A stretch of 64,000 nt of DNA from Leifsonia williamsii (GCF_030433685.1 NZ_JAROCF010000001.1:3348001-3412000); one strand, 5' to 3'. Shown: positions 41,164 to 51,588, counted from the stretch's first letter. The notes: generated from the sequence alone by a model not told the origin. Numbers and translations are program-made.

Positions 41164-42246
41164 ATGCAGGAGTTCCGTATCGCCGTCCCCGACGCCGCCC
41201 TCGACGATCTCGACCGGCGGCTGGACGCCACCATCCTGCCCGAGCCGACGCCCGGGGTGGACTGGTCGCGCGGCATCCCGCCCGCCGTGCTCGGCGAGCT
41301 GGTCGCCCGCTGGCGCGACCGATTCGACTGGCGCGCCCACGAGCGCCGGCTCAACGGATACGGGCAGCGGCTCGTGGAGGTCGACGGCTGCACGGTGCAC
41401 GCGCTGGTGGTCCGCGGAGGCAGGCCGGGACGGCTGCCCGTCGTGGTGACGCACGGGTGGCCGTACTCGTTCGTGTCGATGCTCGCGCTCGCGGAGCGGC
41501 TGCGCGGTGAGCTCGACGTGGTCATCCCCTCGCTGCCCGGCTACGGCTACTCGGACGTCCTGCCGGTGCCGTTCACCGGCTCCGCGGTCGCCGCCCGGTG
41601 GCACGGCCTGATGGAGGCGCTGGGCTACCCGCGGTACCTCACCTACGGCGAGGACGTCGGGGCGGAGGTGAGCGACTGGCTCGCGGCGACCCGGCCGGGC
41701 GCGGTCGCCGGCATTGTCGCCTCCCACGCCTCCTTCTCTGCCCGCGACCGGCCCGGGGTTGAGCTGAGCGACGAGGAGCGGGCGTTCCTGCGGAGCGTCG
41801 CCCCTCCGGCGGAGTCCGGGTACGCGCACCAGCAGGGCACGCGGCCCGACACCCTCGCCGCCGCCCTGATCGATTCGCCGAGCGGCCTCCTGGCCTGGAT
41901 CGCCGAGAAGGTGGCGGTGTGGAGCGACGGCGAAGGTCTCGAGCGGATCGATACCGACGACCTCCTGCTGAACGTCGCCGTCTACTGGTTCACGCGGTCG
42001 ATCGGCACGAGCTTCCGCCCCTACGCCGAAGGTGACGCCCAGGAGGGACCGCACCCGCTGATCGAGGTGCCCGCGTCGATCCTGATCCAGCGCCATGAAG
42101 CGGGCTACCCGCGCAGCCTCGCCGAGAAGACCTACACCGATATCCGTGCCTTCGAGCGGCTGGAGGCGGGCGGGCACTTCACCGCGTGGGAGGCTCCGGA
42201 GCGCGTGGCCGCCGCGATCATGTCCCTGGAGGCGGAGGTCCGCTGA
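41164..42246 (+). CDS. Epoxide hydrolase (alpha/beta hydrolase with EHN domain)
   Basis: A 360-residue enzyme. Residues ~1-90 are the epoxide-hydrolase N-terminal domain (FRIAVPDAALDDLDRRLD, and the WR/RLN region). The alpha/beta core has the oxyanion motif THGWPYS, a nucleophilic Asp in YLTYGEDVGAE and a catalytic His in AGGHFTAWEAPE. It should open epoxides to diols through an ester intermediate. ATG 41164 is seven bases after TACCGT (41152-41157), probably leaderless. Monocistronic. Confidence 0.9.
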   Translation: MQEFRIAVPDAALDDLDRRLDATILPEPTPGVDWSRGIPPAVLGELVARWRDRFDWRAHERRLNGYGQRLVEVDGCTVHALVVRGGRPGRLPVVVTHGWPYSFVSMLALAERLRGELDVVIPSLPGYGYSDVLPVPFTGSAVAARWHGLMEALGYPRYLTYGEDVGAEVSDWLAATRPGAVAGIVASHASFSARDRPGVELSDEERAFLRSVAPPAESGYAHQQGTRPDTLAAALIDSPSGLLAWIAEKVAVWSDGEGLERIDTDDLLLNVAVYWFTRSIGTSFRPYAEGDAQEGPHPLIEVPASILIQRHEAGYPRSLAEKTYTDIRAFERLEAGGHFTAWEAPERVAAAIMSLEAEVR

Positions 42247-42294
42247 GGGCCTGACGCTCGTCATGCCGCGGCGTTCTGCCTCGTTAAAGACAGC

Positions 42295-42393
42295 GGCGGC
42301 GGCGGACTTACCCGAAAAGTCCACCGCCGCCTACCGGGAACGCAGTACTGCCGTCCGCCCCCTAGCGGTTCGGCCTGCCATCCGGTTGCTTAG
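42295..42393 (-). ncRNA. Candidate short transcript (~100 nt) ending in a strong hairpin
   Basis: A self-contained minus-strand unit lies between the convergent ends of the epoxide hydrolase and the LADTG-protein gene. A TTGACA/TACTGT promoter (16-bp spacer) predicts a start near 42393. The transcript holds a palindromic GCAGTACTGC stretch and ends in a near-perfect GC-rich hairpin (42295-42331) followed by GTCTTTA. No known family, including 6C RNA, fits. It may instead encode the 16-residue peptide described separately. Confidence 0.45.
42331..42381 (-). CDS. Possible 16-residue Arg-rich peptide inside the short transcript
   Basis: ATG 42381 opens a 16-codon frame (MAGRTARGRTAVLRSR) with five Arg codons (CGA, AGG, CGG, CGT, CGG). 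The leader is only about 12 nt, with no clear ribosome site. Its TAG lies at the base of the terminator hairpin. Coding status is unproven. Confidence 0.25.
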   Translation of the reverse strand: MAGRTARGRTAVLRSR

Positions 42394-42398
42394 TGCAC

Positions 42399-42426
42399 AC
42401 AGTAAACGCCTGTCATGAGATGTCAA
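42399..42426 (-). promoter_or_regulatory. Consensus -35/-10 promoter of the short transcript
   Basis: On the minus strand, TTGACA at 42426-42421 and TACTGT at 42404-42399 are separated by 16 bp. A full TTGACA is rare in this GC-rich window, and the site lies just after a strong terminator, so it should start a new transcript. Confidence 0.6.
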
Positions 42427-42460
42427 CCCGTCGCAGACGATTTTCTTCGCGGAGGACGCA

Positions 42461-42492
42461 GAACGCCCCGCTCCGGTCGGAGCGGGGCGTTC
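42461..42492 (-). terminator. Terminator of LADTG-protein gene
   Basis: GAACGCCCCGCTCCG (42461-42475) pairs with CGGAGCGGGGCGTTC (42478-42492), 15 bp around a minimal loop. It lies 21 bp after the minus-strand gene end and is followed on that strand by a T-containing stretch. Confidence 0.85.
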
Positions 42493-42512
42493 GAGCGTGC
42501 GGGCGGCAGCCG

Positions 42513-43949
42513 TCAGGCGCGCGCCGCCCGGCGGCGGCGCGCCACGAGCAGGCCGGCGCCGACGAGCAGCAGCAGAGCCGCTCCCGCGACCGGCAGAGCG
42601 ATGTCCGAGCCGGTGTCGGCCAGCATGGCGCCATCCGTCGCGGCGGTGGCCGCCACGGCGGCGACCGTGAACGAGACACCCGCGACGAGGCCGGTCGTCT
42701 GTCCGACGACGACGAGGGTGTGCGGACCGGCGCCGAGCTGGGCGAGCTGCGCGGAGGTGAGGGTGATCTGCGCGACACCGTTCACGACCGGGAACGTGCC
42801 GACGAGCACGGGAGTCGAGTAGGCGTACACGTCGACGTAGGTGTCGTGCGCCGCCCAGGCGAGCTTCGCCTCGTACGACTGCGCCGGGTCGAGGCTCTCC
42901 GGAAGCTGCGCCGCCGAGGGCGACTGCACCGTGACGCCGTTCGCGGCGAAGTACGCGGGAAGGTCCGCCGACGAGGCGGCCGGAGCCGGGATGGCCGGCT
43001 TCTGCGGCGCCGGGATCCAGTCGGTGAGGTTGCTGTTCACCGCGGTGTCGGCGAAGCCGTCCTTGTGTCCGGTGACGCGGACGCCGACCTGCAGGCCCGC
43101 CTGGGCGTCGGTGATCGTGTAGGTGGGAGCGTCGGCCGCGCCCTCGATCTCGCCGCCGAACTGGCCGCCGCTGTAGAACCACTGGTAGCTGAAGGTGGTG
43201 CCTGCCGGCCATCCCGCGGTCGTCGCGGTCAGGGTGGCGCCGATCTTCGACTCCCCGGCGATGGTCACGGTGCCGGCGGCGAGCTGGTCCTGCGCGAAGG
43301 TGTAGGTCGCGTAGTTCCAGCGGATGCTCGTGACCGTGCTGGACGTGCCGTCCTGCGTGAGCACGCCGAAGCCCAGCACCTGCACCGTGTTGATGTCGAG
43401 TGCGGCGAGGATGTCGCCGAGGGCGGCGGGCGTGTTCGCGGGCAGCTCGGTGGCGTTCGCGTCACTCGCCGGGATGGCCTTGCTGCTGACCCACTGCTGG
43501 TCGCGCGAAGCGGTGTTGTCGCCGGCGACGGGCTGCGCGGGGCGGAGGGTGGTGAAGCCGCCGCTGCCGTAGTTCACCGGGATCTGGAAGAACGCGGGGT
43601 CGCTGGCAGCCGTGCTCGACCACGCCACCTCACCGTCATCGATCAGCGAGAGCAGCTGGTTGCCGGGGAGGCGCTCGGTGTCGGTGTAGCCGTAGATGAT
43701 CTGGGACGCGTCCGTGAGCGCCAGACCCTCGGCGGTGATGGAGGCCTTGTCGGCGGCGTTCGCGTAGCCCTGGTGCCAGCCGGGGTAGGTGGTCTCGTCG
43801 GGACGGATGTCGCCCGGGTGGACCACGGTGGTGTCGTCGGCCGAGGCCGGAGCAGCCGCGACGAGGGCGACGCCGCCGGTGAGGGCGAGGGTGATGCCGA
43901 GGGAGGTCGCGCGGACCGCCCAGGAGCGTCGGGAGTTTCGGGTCTTCAC
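42513..43949 (-). CDS. Secreted cell-wall-anchored protein with Ig-like domain (LADTG)
   Basis: A 478-residue surface protein. The signal peptide ends APASADDT. A central ~250-residue region of no recognised family (with a repeated pattern of polar beta strands) leads to one bacterial Ig-like repeat (VTIAGESKIGATLTATTAGW, then YTITDAQAGLQVGVRVTG), a further beta domain and the sorting signal LADTG plus hydrophobic stretch and RRRRAARA. GTG 43949 is chosen because it leads into the signal peptide. A sortase must be encoded elsewhere. Likely a surface-display protein. Confidence 0.82.
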   Translation of the reverse strand: MKTRNSRRSWAVRATSLGITLALTGGVALVAAAPASADDTTVVHPGDIRPDETTYPGWHQGYANAADKASITAEGLALTDASQIIYGYTDTERLPGNQLLSLIDDGEVAWSSTAASDPAFFQIPVNYGSGGFTTLRPAQPVAGDNTASRDQQWVSSKAIPASDANATELPANTPAALGDILAALDINTVQVLGFGVLTQDGTSSTVTSIRWNYATYTFAQDQLAAGTVTIAGESKIGATLTATTAGWPAGTTFSYQWFYSGGQFGGEIEGAADAPTYTITDAQAGLQVGVRVTGHKDGFADTAVNSNLTDWIPAPQKPAIPAPAASSADLPAYFAANGVTVQSPSAAQLPESLDPAQSYEAKLAWAAHDTYVDVYAYSTPVLVGTFPVVNGVAQITLTSAQLAQLGAGPHTLVVVGQTTGLVAGVSFTVAAVAATAATDGAMLADTGSDIALPVAGAALLLLVGAGLLVARRRRAARA

Positions 43950-44062
43950 GTGATGTGCACCTGTCAGGTCGTCGTCGAACACTGCCGGGAAAGCCTGACG
44001 CGACGACCGGAACCCGCCGAGAATTCCCCTCACAAATCATATGGGAACGTTTGTGATGGGAA

Positions 44063-44092
44063 ACACCCCCGAGCGAGGGGGCTCGGGGGTGT
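44063..44092 (-). terminator. Terminator of the cell-wall-binding operon
   Basis: ACACCCCCGAG (44063-44073) pairs with CTCGGGGGTGT (44082-44092) around eight bases, just after the minus-strand gene ending at 44105. On the minus strand it is followed by TTCCC. Confidence 0.85.
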
Positions 44093-44104
44093 CTCCGGGC
44101 GGTG

Positions 44105-45151
44105 TCACGGCATCATGGGCCCGATGATCGTGCGCGCGTCGCAGCTCTGGAGTGATGTCTCCTCGGCGACGGCGGCAGGTCCGCCCAGGAAGATCGCATC
44201 GGTCAGCTTCAGCGCCTGGGCCGTCTTCGTCACCTCCGGCGGCATGCAGATGTCCGGGACGATGAAGAGCGGCTGTCCTTGGCTGCCGGCGACGGAGGAT
44301 CCGACGAGGGCGTCGGGGAAGTTCTGCCCCGAGGCGATGTACGCCCGCGTCGCACTCGTCCAAGTGGCCCCGACCGCTGCCGCGGTCGCGTAGCGATCCG
44401 TGCCGCCGAGCCTGGTCACCGTCGCTACCGGGCGCACGGACGCGAGCAGCTTGTCCGGGATCACTGCGGCACCACCGACGGCGTAGATCGTCGTCGGCTT
44501 CATCCGCTTGATGAGCGCTACGACGGTGGAGTGCAGCGTCGGCGCTTGTCCATCGACGAGCAGGACCGGCGCCCCGTCCCGCGCTGCCGCCGCGCCCGCG
44601 GAGAGGGCGTCCGGGTAGTCCGCGGCCGTCGCCAGGTACACCGCGGGCACGGTCCCGGGGAACGCCCGGTCGGCCAGCCCCCAGGAGGTGGTGTACCGGT
44701 TGGCACCGCCCTCGCGCACGACGGAGGACGCCAGCGGTACGACGGTCCGCTCGACCGCCGCGGAGATGCTGGACGTCCCGCCCACGAGCACGATCCGCTT
44801 GGGCTTGAGCCGCTCCAGCTCCGCGCGGACGGGCAGCGGCAGCCCCCACGGCGTCGTCAGCAGCAGCGGAGCCTTCGCCCGGGCGGCGATCGGACCGGCC
44901 GACAGCGCGTCCGGGAAGTTCAGCCCGCTGGCCAGGTAGACCGTGTCGGCCGTGCCCGGGTAGGTCGCCCGGGAGGCCGCGACCGCCGTCGCGTAGCGAT
45001 CGTCGCCCTGCAGCCGGCTCTTCTCGTGGAGGACGAGCGGTGTCCCGCCCTCGTTGTAGTCGAACTCGTAGGCGGCGGCCGGCCCGGCGGCCGCCAACGC
45101 CGTCACGACGACGGCGGCTGCCGCACAGGCGCTGAGAATGCGTCGGATCAT
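44105..45151 (-). CDS. Secreted protein with three cell-wall-binding type 2 repeats
   Basis: A 348-residue protein with a signal peptide (ACAAAAVVVTALAAAGPAAA) and then three tandem ~95-residue CW_binding_2 units, each opening with G-x-x-RYAT (GDDRYATAVAASRATYPG, GANRYTTSWGLA, GTDRYATAAAVG) and containing NFPDALSAGPIAA- and KPKRIVLVGGTSSIS-like strands. No enzymatic domain is present, so it probably decorates or binds the wall. ATG 45151 follows GAAGGAGAAG. It is 47 bp after the metzincin gene, in the same operon. Confidence 0.88.
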   Translation of the reverse strand: MIRRILSACAAAAVVVTALAAAGPAAAYEFDYNEGGTPLVLHEKSRLQGDDRYATAVAASRATYPGTADTVYLASGLNFPDALSAGPIAARAKAPLLLTTPWGLPLPVRAELERLKPKRIVLVGGTSSISAAVERTVVPLASSVVREGGANRYTTSWGLADRAFPGTVPAVYLATAADYPDALSAGAAAARDGAPVLLVDGQAPTLHSTVVALIKRMKPTTIYAVGGAAVIPDKLLASVRPVATVTRLGGTDRYATAAAVGATWTSATRAYIASGQNFPDALVGSSVAGSQGQPLFIVPDICMPPEVTKTAQALKLTDAIFLGGPAAVAEETSLQSCDARTIIGPMMP

Positions 45152-45198
45152 GAGACTCTTCTCCTTCGTGGAGTGGTGGAGGGAAACGCGGAGGTCGG

Positions 45199-47124
45199 TC
45201 AGGCGCACAGCTGCATCTCTGCGACCGCGGCGGTCAGCGACGTCGTGCCGCCGACCAGGGTGAAGGTGCGGGTGCCGAGCCGTCCGAGCTCGGCGAGAAC
45301 ACCCTTGGGAACGCAGGTCCCCGGCGACAGGAACACCGGCGATCCGGTGCGCGCCGCGAGCGGCGGCGTCACGATCCCGTCGGGGAAGTTCATCCCGTTG
45401 ACGATGAACGCCCCGCTGGATGTGCTGAAGCCGTCCTTGCTCAGCGCGATGGCCGTCTCGAACCGGTCCGCACCGTAGACCCGCTTCGTGTCGGCGACGG
45501 CCGCCTTGACCGTGTTCACCGTCCCGTCGGCGACCGCGGCCGTTCCGCCGGCCACCCGCACGCGGGTCGTCTTGAGCTTCGTCAGCAACGAGGCCGTCGG
45601 CGCGTCGATGCCGGCATTCGCGGCGGTGTTGACCAGCAGCAGCGGGCCGTTGGCGCGCGCAGCCGCAGCACCCGCCCCGAGCGCGTCGGGGAACGCGTCA
45701 CCCGAAGCGACGTACGCGCTGCCCGCGGAGGCGAAGGCATACGTCGCGAGGCGGCGGGAGGTGTCGTAGCGGTCGACACCACCCACTCGCGCCATCGTCG
45801 TGGTGAGCTTGGCGAGTGCGGCGCACACGGCGTCGGAGACGGAGGCTGTGCCTCCCGCAACGACGATCCTCGCCGGCTTGAGCCGTGCGATCTCGGTGGC
45901 GGTCGCCGCCGGGAGACCCGCGGCCTGCGTGAGCAGGAGGGGCCCGCCGAGCTTGCTCGCGACCGGCCCCGCGGCGAGCGCGTCGGGGAAGGCGTCGCCG
46001 TTCGCGACGACCACGACCGGCGCCGTCGACGGGAAGGCGGCGCGCGAGACCGCGGCGGCCGAGGCGTAGCGGTCGGCACCCTGGATGCGATCGACCGCGA
46101 CGGCGCCCGCGGCGGTGACGGGGCGGCACTGACCGACGCCCTGCCACGTGGTGAGAGGAAAGTTCTTCACTGCGACGCAGACGATGTGCGCGCCCGCAGC
46201 CATGGTGACGGTGATGTCGAAGCCGCGCGGGGTTCCGACGATCAGACCCAATGCGCTGTCGACGTCGGGCCGACGTACGGTGGTGGCACGCTCGGCAACC
46301 GTCGCACCGTCGATCGTCACGCGGACGGACGCGGCGGCGAACTGATCGGGATCGACCCCCCAGCCGACAACGCGCGCGGTTCCCGGCGAGAGGACCGTGA
46401 CCGAGTCGAGACTGCCACGCGGCGCAGCGCCGGTGAGGTATGTCAGCCCGGCGATGTCGCCCTTCTGGTAGGTCTTGGCGGTGTAGTCGGACGGATGCAT
46501 GACCTGATAGCTACCCGCGAAGCTGGCGCTGTAGTGGTCGAGACCCAGGACATGCCCGATCTCGTGCGCGAGCACATGGCGACGATCGACCTCGGCGTAG
46601 CGGTCGACCATGGGCACCACCCACACGTAGCCGGCGCTGGCCAGGTACTCACCCGGGCTCGCCCGCGGGACGACGAGTGGTTGAGCGCACGCTGCGGATC
46701 CCGTTCGGCACGGCACCTGCGGCTCCGTGAGGACGTAGATCTCGTGCTCGCGCGGCTGCTTCTCGGGGAACTGCCCGGCCACGATGTTGAGGTTGGCCAC
46801 GCCGAGACCTCGGAGTTCGTCGGCGACTGCCTGCATCGGCGCACGATAGAGCTCGGCGCGGCTCGACGTCACGAATCGGACGGTGTAATCACGCACGTTG
46901 GCGCGAATGCCGGCGTAGGTCAGGAAACCCGCTGTCCCTCCCAGCGACAAAGGGCCCTCCGGAATCCGGTGGCCCGTCTCGAGGTCGACCGCCGGGAGAG
47001 CATCGTCGTCGAGCCCCTCGACCGCACCCGCCGGCAGCGCCCCGCCACCTGCGAGCACGAGTCCCGCCAGCACCGCGACCACGGCGACAGCACCGCCTCC
47101 TCGTCGCTTCGTTCGTATCCCCAT
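45199..47124 (-). CDS. Secreted metzincin metalloprotease with cell-wall-binding type 2 repeats
   Basis: A 641-residue exported enzyme. A signal peptide (AVVAVLAGLVLAGGGALPAGA) is followed by a protease domain with HEIGHVLGLDH (zinc ligands and catalytic Glu) near residue 190 and the Met-turn QVMHPSD. A beta domain with a Cys pair leads to three CW_binding_2 repeats (GADRYASAAAVSRAAFPS, GVDRYDTSRRLA, GADRFETAIALS). It should be a wall-bound protease. ATG 47124 follows AAAGGAAC. It is in an operon with a small HTH gene upstream and the other CW-binding gene downstream. Confidence 0.88.
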   Translation of the reverse strand: MGIRTKRRGGGAVAVVAVLAGLVLAGGGALPAGAVEGLDDDALPAVDLETGHRIPEGPLSLGGTAGFLTYAGIRANVRDYTVRFVTSSRAELYRAPMQAVADELRGLGVANLNIVAGQFPEKQPREHEIYVLTEPQVPCRTGSAACAQPLVVPRASPGEYLASAGYVWVVPMVDRYAEVDRRHVLAHEIGHVLGLDHYSASFAGSYQVMHPSDYTAKTYQKGDIAGLTYLTGAAPRGSLDSVTVLSPGTARVVGWGVDPDQFAAASVRVTIDGATVAERATTVRRPDVDSALGLIVGTPRGFDITVTMAAGAHIVCVAVKNFPLTTWQGVGQCRPVTAAGAVAVDRIQGADRYASAAAVSRAAFPSTAPVVVVANGDAFPDALAAGPVASKLGGPLLLTQAAGLPAATATEIARLKPARIVVAGGTASVSDAVCAALAKLTTTMARVGGVDRYDTSRRLATYAFASAGSAYVASGDAFPDALGAGAAAARANGPLLLVNTAANAGIDAPTASLLTKLKTTRVRVAGGTAAVADGTVNTVKAAVADTKRVYGADRFETAIALSKDGFSTSSGAFIVNGMNFPDGIVTPPLAARTGSPVFLSPGTCVPKGVLAELGRLGTRTFTLVGGTTSLTAAVAEMQLCA

Positions 47125-47156
47125 ACGTGTTCCTTTCTTCTGCCGGACGACCCTCG

Positions 47157-47420
47157 TCACACCGCTCCCCCGCCGATCCCGCGCCCGCTCAGCAGCGCGG
47201 CCGGGTCCACCTCGAGCCAGTTCGCGACGAGCTCCAGCTCGCTCAGGCTGAACTCGAGGTGGCCCTGGCGACGGCGTTGCGCCGCGCGCTCGCTGAGGCC
47301 GAGCACCTCGGCCAGCTCGCGGTTGGTCGCGCGGCGGGCCGCCATCAGCATCCGGACGCGTGTCGCGACCCGTTGCGAGAGGGAGGCCGCCCTGTCGGTG
47401 GAGGCGGGGAAGATCGTCAT
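47157..47420 (-). CDS. Small helix-turn-helix regulator heading the metzincin operon
   Basis: An 87-residue protein, one XRE-like HTH (RVATRVRMLMAARRATNRELAEVLGLSERAAQRRRQGHLEF) followed by SLSELELVANWLEVDP. It lies 32 bp before the metzincin gene. Divergent from a second HTH gene whose product has a comparable EFSLADVEAFARFLGTQP segment, so the two may recognise related sites in the shared intergenic region. Confidence 0.82.
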   Translation of the reverse strand: MTIFPASTDRAASLSQRVATRVRMLMAARRATNRELAEVLGLSERAAQRRRQGHLEFSLSELELVANWLEVDPAALLSGRGIGGGAV

Positions 47421-47433
47421 GAAGGCAGTCTTG

Positions 47434-47458
47434 CGTTCCTAGAACGGCATTGTCAATG
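47434..47458. promoter_or_regulatory. Divergent promoter region with two short palindromes
   Basis: CGTTC-CTA-GAACG (47434-47446) and CATTG-T-CAATG (47448-47458) are perfect small palindromes. The second contains a minus-strand TTGACA (-35). They lie just upstream of the small HTH gene and may bind one or both divergent HTH proteins. Confidence 0.5.
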
Positions 47459-47531
47459 TTTCACGACGCATTTCAGCGACGCCGTCTCGACACGTCACCG
47501 CCTCCCGGACTCCGCCCGACATGATGGGGAC

Positions 47532-48008
47532 ATGGCACGTCACAAGCAGGACCCGCCGAGTCATTTCGGCGACCTCGTCGCCGAGGCGATCCGGCGCGGG
47601 ATGCGGCAGCTCCGGCTGTCCGGGCGCGGGCTCGCCCACGAGCTCGGGAGGTCGGAGACCTACGTCCGCGACCGCATCAGCGGCAAGTACGAGTTCTCCC
47701 TCGCCGACGTGGAGGCGTTCGCCCGCTTCCTCGGCACCCAGCCGGAGGACTTCATCGCCCGCATCGACAGGGAGGTGCTGGAGGCGTCGCTGCGCTCGCG
47801 CGGCACACCGCCGCCCCGCGTGGTCCCCCTCGTCGACGCCGCGACGGGCGGTCGCGTCCGGCCGCGCGGCGGCTCTGTCGGTGCCGCCGGGCATACTCTC
47901 CCCGACGCCGACGACTTCGACTACGCGGACGGCGGCGTCTCCACGGGGGACGTGGGCCTCGCCGCCAAACCGGAGGGGAGGACGACGGAGCGCGACGCAC
48001 GCGGCTGA
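47532..48008 (+). CDS. XRE family HTH regulator paired with ImmA/IrrE gene
   Basis: A 158-residue protein. The HTH is N-terminal (HFGDLVAEAIRRGMRQLRLS, GRGLAHELGRSETYVRDRIS) followed by EFSLADVEAFARFLGTQPED. The last ~80 residues are disordered-looking and Gly/Arg/Asp-rich. The ImmA/IrrE gene follows 53 bp later; such peptidases usually cleave the adjacent XRE repressor to derepress target genes. Targets may include the divergent metzincin operon. Confidence 0.85.
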   Translation: MARHKQDPPSHFGDLVAEAIRRGMRQLRLSGRGLAHELGRSETYVRDRISGKYEFSLADVEAFARFLGTQPEDFIARIDREVLEASLRSRGTPPPRVVPLVDAATGGRVRPRGGSVGAAGHTLPDADDFDYADGGVSTGDVGLAAKPEGRTTERDARG

Positions 48009-48061
48009 CGCGGGGCGCCGCCGGAGCAGCGCGCCGCACGGCGCGCGGAACAGGGGGAACG

Positions 48062-48460
48062 ATGCGGATGCTGCTGGGGATGGCGGCCGACCGGGGGCTG
48101 CGGGTGTGCGCCGCGCACCTCCCACCGGGGATCATGGGGTACTACTCGCCCGACGAGTCGCGGATCTACTTCGACGTCGGGCTCACGCCGTCGGAGCGGC
48201 GCACCACGATCGCGCATGAGCTCGGCCATCACGACTACGGGCACCGGGGCAACAGCTCGCGCGCCGAGCGCCTGGCCGACAGCTACGCGGCCGACCTGCT
48301 GATCGACCCGTACGACTACGCGGCGCTCGAGCTGGTCAACCCGGACATCGCGCACATCGCCGAGGAGCTGTGCGTCACCGAGCAGCTGGTGCGCCACTTC
48401 CAGGAGAACTGCCTGCAACGGGTGGGCGATCGGGTCATGCGGGTACAGGGCGCGCTGTAA
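48062..48460 (+). CDS. ImmA/IrrE family metallo-endopeptidase
   Basis: A 132-residue protease. The zinc motif HELGHHDYGH (HExxH) is near residue 51, with a downstream acidic helix ERLADSYAADLLI typical of ImmA/IrrE. PGIMGYYSPDESRIYFD precedes it. Family members cut the cognate XRE repressor on a damage or mobile-element signal. The preceding gene is the obvious partner. Here no phage or conjugation genes are adjacent. Confidence 0.9.
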   Translation: MRMLLGMAADRGLRVCAAHLPPGIMGYYSPDESRIYFDVGLTPSERRTTIAHELGHHDYGHRGNSSRAERLADSYAADLLIDPYDYAALELVNPDIAHIAEELCVTEQLVRHFQENCLQRVGDRVMRVQGAL

Positions 48461-48506
48461 GGGCGAGGCGGCTGTCCGCCGGCCGCGGCAGCGCGCCCCG
48501 CCTGGC

Positions 48507-50055
<1,549 letters not shown>

Positions 50056-50089
50056 CGACCGGTATCCTGGAGATGCGGGCGGGAGCCGG

Positions 50090-51499
50090 TCAACCGGGTT
50101 GCGGCGCCGCGCTCCGCGACTCCGCCGTCCGCCCGGGCAGGAAGCCCGAGACGACCGCCCCTCCCACCGCCACGACGACGAGCACGACCATCGCGAGCAC
50201 GTAGCCGCCGGCGCGCTGCCCCGCACCGAAGCCCAGCACCGTCGCGACGATGGCGGTGCCGAAACTCGACCCAAGGTTCGAGACGCTGCGCGAGAGCCCG
50301 GAGATCTCGCCCTGCTGCTCCTCCGGGAACGCGGACTGCACCACGTTGACGCTCGGTGTCAGCATCACGCCGACCCCGAGGCCGATGACCAGGAGCCCCG
50401 GCACGTACGGCCAGCCGCCCGGCAGCTCGCCGACGAAGAGCAGGAGCACCGTCCCGATCGCCGTCACCACGAATCCGCCCAGGATGAGGGTGCGCTGCGC
50501 GACGAGTCGCACCAGCCTCCCCGCCGCCAGCGACGACACGAGGATGCCGATGGTCGCCGCCGTGAAGATGACCCCGGTCTGGATGGCGTCGTACTGCCGC
50601 ACCACCTGCAGGTGACTGGACACCAGGAACGAGACGCCCATCAGCAGCAGCCACTGGAAGTTCTGCGTGATGAGACCGAGGTCGGAGACGCGATTGGCGA
50701 ACAGCGACGTCGAGATCAGCGGCTCGCGCCCCTGCCGCTCCAACCTCCGGATCCATGCGATGAACCCGGCGATGATCGCGGCGCCGGCGACGAGCAGGGC
50801 GACCGCGAAGAGCGGCGTGCGGTCGATGGCGAGGATTCCGGCGACGAAGACGACGAGGCCTCCGCCCGACAGCAGGGCGCCGACGCCGTCGTAGCTGCGG
50901 CCGGGGTCGGCGGGCAGCGGATCCTTGAGCCGCAGCGCGAACACGATGATGACGACGATGACGAGCGCCTGGAACAGGAACGCGGCGCGCCACGAGATGG
51001 TGCTGCAGATCCAGCCGCCGATCAGCGGGCCGGTCGCCGCGCCGATCCCGCCCGCCGCGCTGACGAGGCCGAACGCGCGCGCCCGCCCCTGCACGTCCTT
51101 CCAGTAGAGCGTGACGAGGATGTACACGGGAGGGATCAGCAGCGCGGTGCCCGCCCCCTCGAGCACCGAGTTGCCGAGGATCAGCAGCCCGAGCCCCGGC
51201 GACAGCGCGCTCAGCACCGCCCCCACCCCGTACACGCCGAGGCCGAGCAGGAAGCACACCTTGCGGCCGAGCAGATCGGTCAGCTTGCCGAACGGGACCA
51301 TCAACGCCGCCATCGTCAGCAGGAACAGCGTGATGGAGAGCTGGATGCCCGACACGGTGGTCCCGAGATCGCGGCTCATGTCGTTGAGCATCACGTTCAT
51401 GTTGGAGCCCGCGAACGAGCAGATGAACTGTGCGAGCGCGAGCGGGAGGAGCGTCCATCCCGCCGCCGTGCGGGCCGTACCCGCGCCTGTCCCCGCCAT
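50090..51499 (-). CDS. DHA2-type MFS exporter next to rox
   Basis: A 469-residue transporter with 12-14 helices. It has LALAQFICSFAGSNMNVML at helix 1, MVPFGKLTDLLGRKVCFLLG at loop 2-3, LEGAGTALLIPPVYILV, and GGIGAATGPLIGGWICSTISWRAAF (motif C). It lies 128 bp upstream of rox on the same strand, so drug export and drug inactivation may be combined, though rox has its own promoter. Cargo is inferred only from context. Confidence 0.88.
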   Translation of the reverse strand: MAGTGAGTARTAAGWTLLPLALAQFICSFAGSNMNVMLNDMSRDLGTTVSGIQLSITLFLLTMAALMVPFGKLTDLLGRKVCFLLGLGVYGVGAVLSALSPGLGLLILGNSVLEGAGTALLIPPVYILVTLYWKDVQGRARAFGLVSAAGGIGAATGPLIGGWICSTISWRAAFLFQALVIVVIIVFALRLKDPLPADPGRSYDGVGALLSGGGLVVFVAGILAIDRTPLFAVALLVAGAAIIAGFIAWIRRLERQGREPLISTSLFANRVSDLGLITQNFQWLLLMGVSFLVSSHLQVVRQYDAIQTGVIFTAATIGILVSSLAAGRLVRLVAQRTLILGGFVVTAIGTVLLLFVGELPGGWPYVPGLLVIGLGVGVMLTPSVNVVQSAFPEEQQGEISGLSRSVSNLGSSFGTAIVATVLGFGAGQRAGGYVLAMVVLVVVAVGGAVVSGFLPGRTAESRSAAPQPG

Positions 51500-51588
51500 G
51501 CTGCGCCCCTCTCGCCGCGGTGTGTGTGTGGCGAGCGAACGCTAACGCCGCGGGTGGGCGGGTGGCTACGGGGAAGGTGCGGCGGGCA

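Noticed and set aside
42295..42393. 6C RNA family assignment for the short transcript
   Set aside because: The paired C-rich loops that define 6C RNA are not present.
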